From: Hirsutella rhossiliensis
Lineage: Eukaryota > Ascomycota > Sordariomycetes > Hypocreales > Ophiocordycipitaceae
Assembly (NCBI RefSeq): GCF_020360975.1
Contig: NW_025408680.1
Span: 806,001 to 870,000, forward strand
Length of the DNA stretch: 64,000 nucleotides
Direction of reading: 5' to 3'
The notes under the pieces were generated by a model. The model worked only from the letters and a program-made list of their open reading frames with translations, was not told the DNA's origin and ran no database searches. Made by a program: the position numbers and the translations under genes. Of this stretch, positions 36,236 through 48,680 are shown in pieces (position 1 is the stretch's first letter; every line of letters begins with the position of its first letter).

Positions 36236-38432
36236 TTTTAGAAAAGGGATTAAATAAGGATCTAAAAATCCGTATTAATATACCTAAGAAGCTAAACGGA
36301 TTTTATAAAGACTATATCGTATACCCCGAAATAAATACTAGATTAAATAGTAAAAGTAAAGAGATTATTCTATCTTTACTAGAAAATAAGGATCCTATAG
36401 AGCCTAAAACATTTAAATAGGCTATAAATAGCTTAGAAGCTATAAAATAGAAAAGAGATATATTTCTAGAAATAGAAGAGCTCTTAAACTAAAATACCTA
36501 GGAATTAAAGCCTCTTCCTAGCGATAAGGAGGCCCTAGGCGGCCGTTAGGTCTATAAAATAAAGCGGGATAATAATAATAATATTATTAAATATAAAGCC
36601 TACTACGTAGTATAAGGATTTAATTAGGTCTATAGCCTAGATTATTTAGAAACCTTTTCTATAATAGTAAGACCCGAATCTATTAAAATGCTACTTATAA
36701 TAGCTATTTCTAATAATTATACTCTACTATAATACGATATAAAAAATGCCTTTATATATACCGAAATAGATACGGATATTTATATAAAAATCCTATAGGC
36801 TACGAAGAGCTAATACTTAAAGACTAGTTTAATAAAAACTAATATAAGTATAATATTAGCTATTTATAGTTTCTAGAGCTATATAAAAAGAAAAGGCTAG
36901 TAGCAAAATTAAAGAAAGTATTATACGGCCTTAAATAAAGCCTAAAGCTTTAGTATAACTATCTTAGCTCTATATTAGCTAAGATAGCATTTTCAACCCT
37001 TCCTATAAATAAAGGGTATTTATAAATACGTAATATAAAATTACGATAGTAATCTACGTAGATAACCTCCTAATAATAGGGCCTAATAGAGGTATAATAA
37101 ATAGTCTACTTAAAAAAGTAGTAGATTATATAAAGGTTTAGCCTCTAAGGGAACTAAAAGACTTCTTAGGAATATATATAATTATAAACTATAGTAAAAA
37201 GGAGATATTTATATCCTAGGAAAAATATACTTATAATAAAATACGAGAATATAATAAAGAAGACTTAGGGACTTTTAATACGCCTACTATAGTAGGAGTA
37301 AAGCTTAAAAAAGCTATTATAACGCCTTCGCAAAAAGAAATCCTTATTTACTAAAGGGAAATAAGGGCTCTATTATATCTAGCTATAATAAGTAGGCTAG
37401 ACATTTTATATACTGTTATTTCCTATACTAGATTTGCTTCTAAACTAGATAATACGTATTTTAAAGCGTTAAATACTATCTAGAAATATTTAAATAAATA
37501 TCCTAACCTAGGGATAATTTATTATTATAATATCCCTTATACTTATAATTTTATAAAAGGTTATTCCGACGCTAGCTAGGCGTCTAACCTTATAAATAGA
37601 AAATCCGTTTCTAGATACTATTTCTATATTTATAAAAATATTATAAGTTAGGCCTGCTAGAAGTAAAAATCTATAGCCCTATTAACCTACGAAGCTAAAT
37701 TTATTGCCCTTAAGGAGGCTAATAAAGAAGCTTTATATCTAAATCGGCTATTTTATACGATAAATAATAGCTTATCTATTAAAATTCCTAATACTATACC
37801 TCCTATCTTAACGGATAACGAGGCAGCTATTATATTAGCTAAAAATCCGGAATTCTTTAAAAAGACAAAGTATATAGACATTGCTTACTTCTATACCTAA
37901 GAAAATATTAGGGAAAAGAAGATACGGATTTTCTATATTAAATCCGAAGATAATATTGCCGATATATTTACTAAGGAACTAAGAAGAGAAAAATTCTTTA
38001 AGTTCTAAGAGCTTCTTTCCCTTAGGGAATTAAAAGAGCCTTAAAAAAGAAAAGCTTATATCCCCTTAATAGAGGTTTTTTAGCTATCTTCTACTTTCTT
38101 AGCTTTTCCTTTATATATAACTAATAGGTTTTTCCTTTAAAAAGGTTTCTTATTAGTAAAAAACAACTTATAAAAATAAGGGTTTTCCTTATTAAAAGGT
38201 TTCCTATAATAATAACTCTATAAGGCTTTTTCCTTATAAAGGTTTGCCTAAAAAGAGGAGAAATAACTATAACTATAACTAGGATTTTTCCTACTAAGGT
38301 TTTTCCTAGAAAGGGTTTTAAAATTTTTCCCTTATATTCCTATTATATACCTTATTCTTAATAAGGATAATTCTACTATAAAAGAAATAACTAGTAAAGA
38401 GCACTATTTACCTAGTACTTTTTAAGGGAGGC

Positions 38433-39128
38433 TATAAGAATATACCCTTATATTCCTAATTTACTATTATAAAGAAATAATAGGCATAGGGAGGCTTTAT
38501 AGAATAAGCTAGTAAAAAGAGGCTCTATAATATAGTCTAAGGGAATAACCCTTAAAAGATAAAGACCTCTACTAGACATCTATACCTTCCTCTAGGAAAG
38601 GCGGGTTAGGATAAGCCTATCCTTATAAGCAAAAATATGCATAAAATGCATAAGTCAATTACGAGCAGAACGGATACCCTATTGCCTATTTTGGCCTAGC
38701 GGTTCCGAAGATATCCGCGATACGAGAATAGGTAGGGCATAGAACATTCTAGTTAAATCCACTACTTATACTAGAACCCATAGTCTTACGTTAACCATCA
38801 CGCTATAATTAGACCACCTACTAAGTTAGGAAGATAAACTATAGATAGAGCTTTTTAAGTACTATAGAATATACTAGAAAGCTAACTAATTAGTCTACTA
38901 GTAGGCGAGCAATAGTCTATAAAAGACGAAGGATTTCCCTAGGAGTAGTAGATAGAATAAGTAAGTTAGTAAGTATCTTTTATAACGCTATGCTTTTAAT
39001 ATATTATTTAGCCCCTTATATACTCGTTATAAATTCCGGACAAAATCCTACCCTATACTCCTTCGACCGATCCTTCCGCTTACGTTATCGATTACCCGAT
39101 TCTACGCTTATTACTTATACCTTTTATA
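38433..39128 (+). repeat. 3' LTR of F
   Basis: 696 bases, close match to 32849-33543. It retains more CpA/TpG (for example around 38620-38660) than the 5' copy. A 97-codon frame starting at 38990 is an LTR end fused to the C pol end and is not a separate gene. Confidence 0.92.
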
Positions 39129-40202
39129 GTAATAAATTAGATTTTAAGAAACTTAGACCGTTTAAGGTTAAGAAAACTATTTTAAAAGTTAACTATAAAC
39201 TTTCGCTACTAATAATAATACGGATATACCTAATATTTTATATCTTATTATTAGAACTAGTACTACGAGACGCTAAACTATAGGATAAAATTAAAGTCGA
39301 TAATAATTAGAAATATAAAGCTAAATAAATACTAGATATAAGAAAATAAGGTTAGTAATAAGAATACCTTATTAAGTAGAAGGGATATAGACTAGAGGAA
39401 AATACCTAGGAACTACTTAAGTACTTAACCTACTATAGCTCTCTACTTTAATAGTTCTACTAAGCGAACCCTTAATTAGAAATATAGGGTTACTAAGAAT
39501 AGTATCTTAGTTTAATACGTTTAAGGCACTAAACGATTAAACCTCGCTAATAGTAATAGTTTCCTTATTTAATAAACGAACTAATTTATCTTAAGAAGAA
39601 CGCGTTATATTATCTTCTTTATTAATAGCTTATATACCCTACTAAAATAACTTACTACCTTAGTTCTTTAAGAAACGCTTCTATTTCCTAATCTAAGCTA
39701 GGCGAGCTATTGCTTCCTCTAACGCTTCTTTTACTTTCCGTTCGTTTAAATTAATCTTTTACTATTAATTTATAATATAATAAACTAAAAAAGAAGGAAT
39801 ATTAGTAAAAAAAAAATTAATAGGAAAGGAAAGGGATAAAATAAATAAGTAGACGCTATATTATAACTATTATAAGAACGGCCTATAAAGGTATATTTAG
39901 AATATTAATTAAAACGCTCGCTAACTTTATAAGTTAAGCTTAACCGAAAATAATAAGAGTAAGGTATAATTTTAATACTATAGATCTTAGTCTAAGATAC
40001 TAGCTTTAATTATTAACGCGATTTATTAGAATTATAAGAATAGGATTTTTAAATATAACTAAATATACTATTAGTAGTATATCTTAAAAGGATAAAAGAA
40101 TAAGGAATAATATACTTACGTATAACGTAATAAGGGTATATTTATATATAGCGGCTAAAGTAGTAGGTCTTAAGGATAAAACTAAAAGGAGGGGAGGCAT
40201 CC

Positions 40203-41161
40203 TATTATAACTATAGTCTAGCGAACCGCGGGGACTAATATATATTACGAGGTTATATAATATAGGGAGCAAGTGTTACGACCACGGTTAGCGGGCCGTA
40301 GGAGAGCCGGCCACGTTCACGTAATAAGGCGGCTCGGAACAATAGTCGGGACGAGAAGTCACTTAGGCTTAGCTCACCTAGAGCGTACGTGAGCTAAGTG
40401 AGCCTTATATAGATAGATTACTATTTAGGAGCATAGCTTACGAGTGAGCTATAGTGAGCTACGAAGGGGATCACGGCTAGGACCGTGATCTAAGGACAGT
40501 CTCTACGGGTATATATAGCCACCTACTTTTACTCCTTTAGATAGATAGCTCTCTAGCTTTTAATATAGATCTTTATCACGATTCTATCTCTAATTCTAAT
40601 CACCTAGTTATAGTCTACGGTCTACGACCTCCGACTTATCACTAACGTAATATACTTATTATTGCTTAGACCACGCCCTATTATATCTGCTAATATAAAC
40701 CCCTCGATAGGTTTATCCCTTAGGAATAACACCGGTCGTTATAGCAAGGAATATTAAATAGACCGACGGGCTAATTAAGTTTAGAGCAGCGGGTTACTTT
40801 AGCGCTTTAACGCTCTATAGCTAGGATTATAGGATCGCTCTAGCGCTCTAGCGCTCTTAGATAACGGGATTACCTAGCGCTCTTAGCGATCTAAGGAAGC
40901 TCTTAAGATATATAAGGAAGGAATAGAATACTCCTTTAGATAGATAGCTCGATAGCGTTTAATATTATAATTATTACGATCTTTATTATAATCTTATCTT
41001 TAATTCCGATTACTTAATTACTTAGTTATAGTTTATAGTCTATAACCTTTAACTTATTACTAACGTAATATACTTATTATTACTTAGACTACGCCCTATT
41101 ATATCTATTAATATAAACCCCTCGATAGGTTTATCTCTTAAGAATAATACCGGTCGTTATA
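40203..41161 (+). repeat. 3' LTR of C, interrupted by S2
   Basis: 40203-40273 plus 40749-41161; 484 bases net, matching the 5' LTR. Ends CGGTCGTTATA and is followed by AGAGG (41162-41166). The 62-codon minus frame 40272-40084 overlapping its start is antisense chance, with a twin at 15896-16084. Confidence 0.88.
40274..40743 (+). mobile_element. Solo LTR S2 inserted in the 3' LTR of C
   Basis: 470 bases bounded by GCAAG on both sides (40269-40273, 40744-40748). Begins TGTTACGACC, so its TG end is intact, and ends GGTCGTTATA. The 3' third (about 40590-40743) matches the LTRs of C and B, including the short form found in B; the 5' part (40274-40560) is unrelated to them. Rich in CpA/TpG (TGAGC, CACG), so hardly RIP-altered. 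Confidence 0.88.
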
Positions 41162-41166
41162 AGAGG

Positions 41167-42680
41167 ACGATAGTACTATTTAAAAAAAATAAAATCTAAG
41201 GATTTAATAATTAAAGTAATAACTACCTTAATAGCTAGAGTTAAGGACCTAATAAAGCGATAGACTTACTAAGAAATAAATAATTAAATAATACCTTCGC
41301 TAGTAGTAAAGGAAAAGTAATAAGCTAATACTAAAAAACCCTAAGCTCTTATTATTAGCCCTATAACCCTTAATACTAGCGACTTAGTTAAGAAACTATA
41401 ATCCTTATATAATACTTTAAAAGATATAAATAACGATAATAGTATAATCTAAACCGTTCTAGAACCCTATTAAGACCTCTTACTTATATATATACTAATA
41501 ATACTAATATAAGTACTAACGAGGGATACCTTAATAACCTTAACCTTAGCTCTCCTTTACGCGGTAGCTTATAAAGAACGCTTACCTCTTACTAATAAAT
41601 AAGAAAGTAAGTAATAAGATAGTTATAATAAGATATCCTTTAACTCCGAAAACTCTAACTCTAAATTTTATAACCTTATAATCTATAGGTATACTATATC
41701 TAAAAACGCTAGCTATTAAGAGGGATTATTTAATCTTACTACTAGTAATATAAAGAAAATTAAGGTAGATATTAATAAGATTACTAATAGACTTAGAGAT
41801 ATACTTACTAAAAGCTAAGATAACTTTATAAGAAGACTCCGCTAACTATAACTCCTACCTATTAGTAAATTTAATAGTAAAAATATAACTAAATTCCTTA
41901 AGAAGTTTAAATAGGAGATACGCGTTAACTATATTTACGATAAAGATAAAATAGACTAGCTTAAAGTCTATATCTCCTTTATATAAGCCCTTACTATTAA
42001 AATTCTTATAGATAGACTTACTTAGGAAGAAGTAAAAAAGAGACTCTTTTAATACTACTATATATATAATATTAAATAACTAGAAACTACTAATAACTAC
42101 TTAGACTATTATATTACTAAAAAGCCTAAGACTATTATAGAAGTTATAAAATAGCTTAGTCTCTACTTATACCTATAGTATAAGGTATAACCTAATAGTT
42201 AAGAAGAATCTATAGTTTAGTTATACTTTATCTACTATATAATACTAAAAGAGCTTATTATTAACGTTATAAAAAGAAATAAGAAGATATCTAAAGTTAT
42301 TTTAAAACTCCTATATAAAAGCCTTATCTATATTATTAATAACTACTTAGTACCTCGCTAAGACGTTAAGTAATAAGATATAGTATCTAAAGTCTATAAT
42401 TAGAAGCTTAAGAACTTAAAGAAAGACTAGCTCTTTAAGGAAATTAATAAAGTAATAAAGGAAGCTAAATTTAATAAGGGCAAAGAAAAACTTCTTAAAG
42501 AGTTAAAGAAAATAAATAAGAAACCTAGATAGCCTATAAAGGAGATCTTAGACTTAATAAAAGCCTTTAAAGATATAAAGATTATCCTTACTCGCTAGTA
42601 AGAGTAGATATTTAACTAGCTTAATAGGGAATAGAGACGCGTTAATAGTAAAGGCTACTCTTTAAGTTATAAATAAGGAG
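41167..42680 (+). pseudogene. gag relic of D, first part
   Basis: Matches D' at 11890-13410 throughout. Lys-rich helical capsid-like sequence read through stops, for example KFLKKFK*EIRVNYIY near 41890 and NKVIKEAKFNKGKEKLLKE near 42445. The zinc knuckle follows in the next block. RIP makes assignment of the start impossible; the original ATG is gone. Confidence 0.6.
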
Positions 42681-45600
42681 GTAGCGTAAATACTATTAGA
42701 TTTTACTACCTATCTAATTAATATATATAGTTTTAGGTTAATACTTTTAACCGGCCTAAGAGATACTTTTATTATAATAAAGAAGGATACTACCCCGATA
42801 AGTATAAGGTATACTCTTAAGACTATAAGATCGGATTTATAATATATAAAGTTTTAAACGGGACTCTTTACCTTAAAAGAAAAGATAATAGAAGCGTAAT
42901 TCCCTTAGTACTTACTAATAAGTTTTCTTAAATAGGTATATATATTTAAAGGCTTATTATATACTAGGTAGATATATAGCTAGACTCCTTTATATTACTA
43001 CTTATAAAATAAGTTAAAGCTATAGTTATACTATCTTACTTAAATTAAGCTACTAGTAAAAGAAAATCCGGTTTCTTAGACTAGTTTTAAAGATATAGTA
43101 GCCTATATAAATTAAAGCTAAGGAATCTAAAAGTAAGCGATATAAGAAAAGAAGTAAGAAGGATACCGGTTATTATAATTATAGATAATATATAATAAAG
43201 CAATATATATAATTAAATAATTTATATAACTATAATAGGGATTAATACCTATAAGGGGAAAAGATAAAGAGTTAAAGAGAACGTAAAGGAAATCGAGATA
43301 ATAAGAATAGTAAAAACTAGCCTAAAGATTATCCTTATATACTATAGATATAAAGTAGATCTAAATAAGAAGTTTAATAGACTTATAGATAAAATCGTTA
43401 GAGAAATTATATATAAAAGAATCCTAATCCCTTTAAATTACCTAATTAACTTTATTCCTTAACTAAGTAAGAGACTTAGTATAAGATATATAGATATAGC
43501 CTAAGGTATAGAAAACACTAAATTCTAAATCCTAGAGAAAGTAAAGAGTAATATAAGACCTTATAGAGCTATAATAATAGTTATAAAAGTAGTAAAAGAT
43601 AATATAAAGAGTAGTTTACTCCTCCTTAAATATCTATAAGGAAAACTTATAGTAGCTTTAGTATAAGTTAAAGAATAAGATAAAGAATACTAGGTCGAAC
43701 CGATTAAGCTTACTTACCTTACTTATAAAAAATCGGATTATAAGTCCCTTAAAGTCTAATAAGTATTAAAGGAAGTTAGGTTTATAACTAATATAATTAG
43801 TATAATATAACTAGCTTAAGGACTATTTAATTAATAAACTTTAAAAGTAATAAGACTAAAGAAAGATAGATTTATTATATAAGAAGTAGTACTCTTAGTA
43901 AAATACTAAGAGATAACTCTAAAGGACCTTATAGCGATTTTTATAATATATATAAATACGGTCCTTATACCTTTCCGCTCGCTTAAGTATATATAAGACC
44001 TACCTTATATTTAAGTATAGCTTAATAGCTAGAAAGCTAAAGTTCTAAGCGCCCTAATCGATACTAGGTCTAAAGGAAACCTTATTACTAAAAGATATAT
44101 AAATATATATAGGCTTAAAATCCTATTAATAAGAGTATTAATAACGGCGTATACCGGGTCCCTTATAAATATAGTTAGGAAGGTAGAAACTAATCTCTAT
44201 CTAGGTATAGCCTAGATATTAATCTATCTTTATATTACGCTAAATAAAGTCTTAGTCCCCTTTATCCTAGGTATACTATTTATTAGAGCCGCGTATATAT
44301 TATTTAATTATTCCTTAAGGAACGGCGATATATAGGTTAAATATTAAATCGGTACTATTTAAGTAGTTACGCTAGCGGTAAGAGCTATTAAATAAGAGCT
44401 TCTAAATAAGGTCGATATAGTAAAATCCTTTTAGACTATAACCTTAATAGTTAATAAGGATATATATAAAAGACTAAAGCTCGAGGAGACTATATAGGAA
44501 ATAGCTACTTAGCTCCTAAGAATTTTTTTAAGCTTTAGTAATAAAAGTTAAAGAAAATAACCTAGGAGCTACTTAATAATTATAGAGAGAACCTATTATA
44601 GATACCCCGATAGCCGAGATTCTTTTACTAAGAGGCAAGACCCTTAGTTATAAAGGGGGCGCTAACTAAGTCCTTAACTTAGCCTACGCTAGCGTAAACG
44701 AGCCCTTAATAGTATTAGTATAATAGTAATTAATTATAAATAAAGGAGATAAGGCGATTCTAGCTATTAGATCTAAAATAGTAAAAGAGATTATTAAAGT
44801 TATAGTTATAAAGGCTATAAGAGAATTTAAGAAAAATATTATTAGAGCTAGAAAGAAGTTTAAAAAGATCTAGAAGGTTAAAGTTAAGATAGGGAGGAAA
44901 TAACCTATTAGATTATATAATCTAAGAGTTAATACTCTCTTTAAAAGAAAAGTAGATAAGATTAAACCTATTAATAATACTTTATTAAATAGCTCGACGC
45001 TAGAAGGGGACCCTAACTAAAAGAAGACTAAATAAAATACCGTTAAAGATAAGATATAGCCTAGACCCTACCTAAAACACTTAATAGGAAAATTTTTAAG
45101 TATATAAAAAGGAAAGCGGCTAATATAAGAAAGACTTAAAGTAATTTACGAATAATTTAAGGGCTTTCTTATAAAGGTAGAAATCCGGATCTTCGATAGT
45201 ATTTTATTTAATAGGGAAGTAGCTTTATCCTAGGACTTTATAGAAAGAGGTAAAGTCGACCTAGCTATAGCCCCCTTATAGGTTATTAGGATAATAGAAT
45301 ATAAGGCGTAGTAAGTAGCCTTAATCCCGATCCTAAAAGTAATAGAGTAGCAAGTTATCGATATCCTTAAAATTAGACTAGAAATAAGAGTCCTTAAAGA
45401 AGGGTATAGGCCTTATAGGAACCCCTTTTTCCTAGTAGTAAAGAAAGATAAAGGACTACGCTTAATTAATTCTACTATATATATAAATACCGTTATAATA
45501 AGAGATATAAACCTACCGCTAAATATAAATAAGTTTAGCGACTACTTCTTAATATATTAAATCCTTTCCCTCCTAGACCTTTTTTTAGGCTATAATTAGA

Positions 45601-48350
45601 TCCCTCTTAATATTAAAAGCTATAACTTAACGATATTTACGATACTTATTAGCCTCTTATATATATATATACTCCCTTAAGGGGCTATAAACTTACTTAG
45701 CTAATTTATAAGGATAATATAAAGAATCTTATAAGACCTTATACTAAATATCTATAGGAATTTCCTTAATAATATAGGTATTAAAGGGCTTAATATAATA
45801 TATAATAATAAAGAGGTAGCGCTAGGAGTTAGGAGATTTATCTTTAAATACCTTATTAACCTTAATAAAGTCCTAGTTAATATTAAACTCTCTAGTTATA
45901 CGATTATAGGGGCTAAATCGAAATTCTACTAGTAAGTAACTAAAGTTATTAGTTATATTTATAGAATAAATAAAAGGTGCCCTATAGAAGCTAAAGTTAT
46001 TAAAATTAAGGAATAGATAAGATACTTTAATATAACGTATATTAGAGCTTTCTTTAGTATCGTAGGATACTATTAAATCTAGATTAAATAGTTCGCTATC
46101 TTAGTAAAACCCCTTATAGACCTACTAAAGAAAGAAGTTTATTAGGAATAAGGAGATAAATAAGTAAAAGTAATAGCTACCCTTAAGGAAGCTATTACTA
46201 ATCTAGTCTTTCTAGTATCCCTCGACGTTAGCCTAGGAAGAGGAGATATTATTATAATATATAATACTAGTCTAATTAGCTAGGGGGCAGTCTTAATATA
46301 AATCGTCGACGGAAAAAGGCGCCTTATAAGGTTTAAAAGTAAAATATAGTTACTAGTAGAAACTAAATATAATATAATAAAGAGGGAGTATAAGGCTATA
46401 TTAAGTACGCTTAAGAGACTAAGAATATACTTATATAGCGTATATTTTATCTTAGAAACTAACGTATAGGTCTTAGTTAATTAACTAAAAGGTACCCTTA
46501 AAGACGTCCTTAGAGCTATAGTAACTCGCTAGATAAGCTATATTTTCCTCTTTAACTTTACTATATAATACGTCGAAGGTAAGAAGAATAGTATAGCCGA
46601 TAAACTCTTAAGAAAGCTTAAAGGACCTTCTAATATATTAAATAGGGAAATAAAAGGCGATATTAAAGAATTTATAGACTTTTACTTAAACGTAGTATAA
46701 AGGACTAAGCTATAAAGGGACTACTTAAAGGAATCGAGGATAATTACGGACTTCCTTTAAACGTTAAAATAGCTAGAGGGCCTTTTTAAATAAGACTATA
46801 GGAAGCTATATCTAAAGAGTTTAAATTTCTACGTTAAAGATTAAAAGCTTTAGCGACTCCTTAAAAAGGAAGAAAGGGGACCTATACTAGTTATAGACGA
46901 CCTAAAAGAACTACTACGCGTAAATAGGATATAAAGGATAATAAGTTATATATACGTTTATAAAGAATAGGTATTAGTAAGCTAGCCTTTAAAACGATAT
47001 TTATAGCGTAATCTCTTCTGATAAAGAATGCTAATACTTTACGACTAAGAGACCCTAGGAAGTTATAAAGGCAACCGCGCCTAGCTACCTTATAAGTAAG
47101 ATTTACTTTAATAGCTAGTATATACTATTTAATTATAGGTATTCGTACCTTATAAAAGTATAAGACAACCTTACTAAGTAGGTAAAAGTAACCCTAGTTA
47201 AAGAAATTATTATAGGAGCTATAACTAAATTTATACTCTTTATTATTTATAGGTATAGTATAATACTATATACTATAATCGATAGAGCGCCCGAAATAAA
47301 GAAAGACTTTAAGTATATCCTAGAAGATATAAGCGTTAAAGTTATTTAGACTTTAGTATATAATCTAAAGGCGAACGCGGTAGTAAAATAAAGGTATTAA
47401 AGGTTAATATTAATACTTATAAAAATAGCGGAGAAAAAGGGTAAGTAGATTAAATACCTTAACTAAGCGATCCTTATAGACTAAATAGTAGTTAAAGAGT
47501 CTTATAGAATATTAGCTTTCTACCTACTATATAGATAGGAACTAATACTACCTCTTAAGGTAAAATACCTAACTTAGCGACTAATTAACTAAGATAAAGT
47601 AAAGATAAGAGAAGAATTATTTAAAGTATAAGTATAAGTTTTAAAAAGGAAAGAAAAAGATATATAAGAAGCTAAGAAAAGAGTAATAAGATATCGGAAT
47701 TAATTAATAGAGAGGATAAATAAAGCTAATAAGTATATAATAAGTAAAGAAAGCCTATAACCTAGAGACCTTATCCTACTATTTAATATAAGATAATTAA
47801 ATAATTTAAGGAGGTAAGCTAAGTATTAAATAAGGTAGAACGGTCCCTTTTAAGTAGTATTGCGCTTAGAGTAGTCTAGGGCGTATAGGATTAAGACTTT
47901 AAATAAAATCGTGCTTAATAAGATAATCCTAGGAGAGTATTTAAAGAAGTTTAAAAAGGATAAGGAAGGTTAGTAGTACTTTACTAAGGACGATTAGTTA
48001 CTCTAAGATAAGATTACTCTTAATAAAAGGAGGAAGGAAGAAATAATAGATAAAGTAGATAATTTACTACTCTTACTAAGTAAAGAAGCTTTAGATTAAA
48101 TAGTACTATAGTTATAATAACTCCTTAATAAACCTTAGAAAGATTAAAGCTAAGAAGAGAAAGAAAAGTAACTATAGATACCTAAGAAAGGCCTAAGGTA
48201 TATAATTAAGGTTTAGCTACTATAACTTAGTAAAGTAAAAAAGGATCTTTATATAAGAGCCCTAAAAACGTTAATCTAATAAGAAAAGGAGGAGGTAAAA
48301 AGGAGCTAGGAAGGAAAAGGTAGTAAAGATAAAAATCTATAACTATCGTA
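42681..48350 (+). pseudogene. gag end and pol relic of D (knuckle, protease, RT, RNase H, integrase)
   Basis: A knuckle near 42750-42795 reads RYFYYNKEGYYPDKYK, with C-C-H-C all Tyr. A protease-like LIDTRSKGNLITK lies at 44055-44093 (original probably DTGS). RT from about 45400: YRNPFFLVVKKDKGLRLIN, LGYN-IPLNIKSYNLT, LP-GAINL, and FLNNIGIKG near 45760-45785 (original FLDD). RNase H-like: SLIS-GAVLI and REYKAILSTLKRLRIYLY (46260-46440), and GKKNSIADKLLRKLKG to 46620. Integrase and C-terminal tail about 46950-48350, with GPF-VVLRLE-SRAYRIKTL near 47840-47900. This RT belongs to the type with the IRDINLP and GYN motifs. Non-functional. Confidence 0.75.
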
Positions 48351-48680
48351 ATAAGTACGCTAGAACCTAACTAGTAACTAAGGCACCGTCTAACTATTTA
48401 ATCGAAGGATAACTATAGTAGCTAAGATATTTACGAGCGCCTTACTTACTACCTTATTATTTTAAATTTTCTACTTAAAGCTCCCTAAGTAAATAAAGAT
48501 AATATTTCTTACCCTTCCTTAATAATAACCTACTCTCTACTACCTTAAAGAAGACGAATAAAGATATAATTAAATAATAAAGTAAGAAAAGGAATATTCT
48601 TACTACCTACCTCTTTTAAGAATAGGAATTTTTACTTTATAGATAAGGACGTCTATTCTTTATTATAGAGGGGGAGACCT

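Larger units (their letters stand above)
33750..38040 (+). pseudogene. gag-pol relic of copia element F
   Basis: Gag from about 33770 (LFNTSVRDFESLESYLNKV near 33940). The zinc knuckle at 34242-34283 reads YTYYKKK*YLVKDY, again Cys/His to Tyr. A protease-like tail (KGYGDLLFRFPKN, LFIPKLGVNIIS) lies at 34820-34920, but the Asp-bearing start is replaced by the palindrome at 34688-34788. Integrase: HLRLGYISLKALLETF (about 35126), KECEAYIK, then GPIKTPTYNKYTSF with the preceding Asp now Asn, to about 35960. RT: YDIKNAFIYTEIDTDIYIK (about 36735) and YVDNLLII at 37052-37078 (original YVDD). RNase H/end: LTYEAKFIALKEANKEALYL, KYIDIAYF and NIADIFTKEL (37680-37985). Non-functional. Confidence 0.88.
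32849..39128 (+). mobile_element. Ty1/copia element F
   Basis: Complete, 6,280 bases, plus strand, inside the C integrase C-terminal region. LTRs 32849-33543 and 38433-39128, TSD GTAAT. Directly after the 5' LTR is GGTTATAAGCCCGG (primer-site position), and a purine tract TTTAAGGGAGG precedes the 3' LTR. Domain order gag, integrase, RT, RNase H defines copia. It keeps CpA/TpG in its LTRs, so it is younger than its host C. Confidence 0.92.
27090..39480 (+). pseudogene. gag-pol relic of chromovirus C
   Basis: Many TAA/TAG stops, but the homology is continuous. The zinc knuckle at about 27891-27945 reads YFNYRKLRYYFKEY, so all four C-C-H-C ligands are Tyr. RT spans about 30380-31000 with YLDNILIF at 30892-30915 (original YLDD), then SFLGFINYYRRFIRDF near 31130-31180. 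RNase H: LNYPIYNKEFL and YIDYKNILYF (31440-31570). Integrase: ITDRLTKYRYF (about 32229-32262) and GDIVYL near 32805. F is inserted after RLSN; the frame resumes as KLDFKKLRPFKVKK at 39134 and runs to LLELVLRDAKL at 39280. After a CAG-derived stop the chromodomain is readable at 39311-39430 (EYLIK-KGYRLEENT). Known role: gag forms the particle, pol copies and integrates, and the chromodomain targets heterochromatin. No function remains. Confidence 0.85.
26500..41161 (+). mobile_element. Chromovirus-type Ty3/gypsy element C, interrupted by F and S2
   Basis: Plus strand. Net length about 7.9 kb after removing F and S2, close to A and B. LTRs 26500-26983 and 40203-41161 (both 484 bases net). A purine tract AAAAGGAGGGGAGG ends just before 40203. 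The order gag, RT, RNase H, integrase, chromodomain is readable through stops. It is inserted in D just upstream of gag with TSD AGAGG. Confidence 0.9.

Noticed and set aside
38990..39283. 97-codon plus-strand frame
   Set aside because: Its first part is the F 3' LTR and its last 50 codons are the C-terminal part of C pol after the F insertion; it is not an independent gene.
44055..44093. A conserved aspartic protease triad in D
   Set aside because: The motif reads DTR rather than DTG and the region is RIP-altered; only a protease-like relic is supported.
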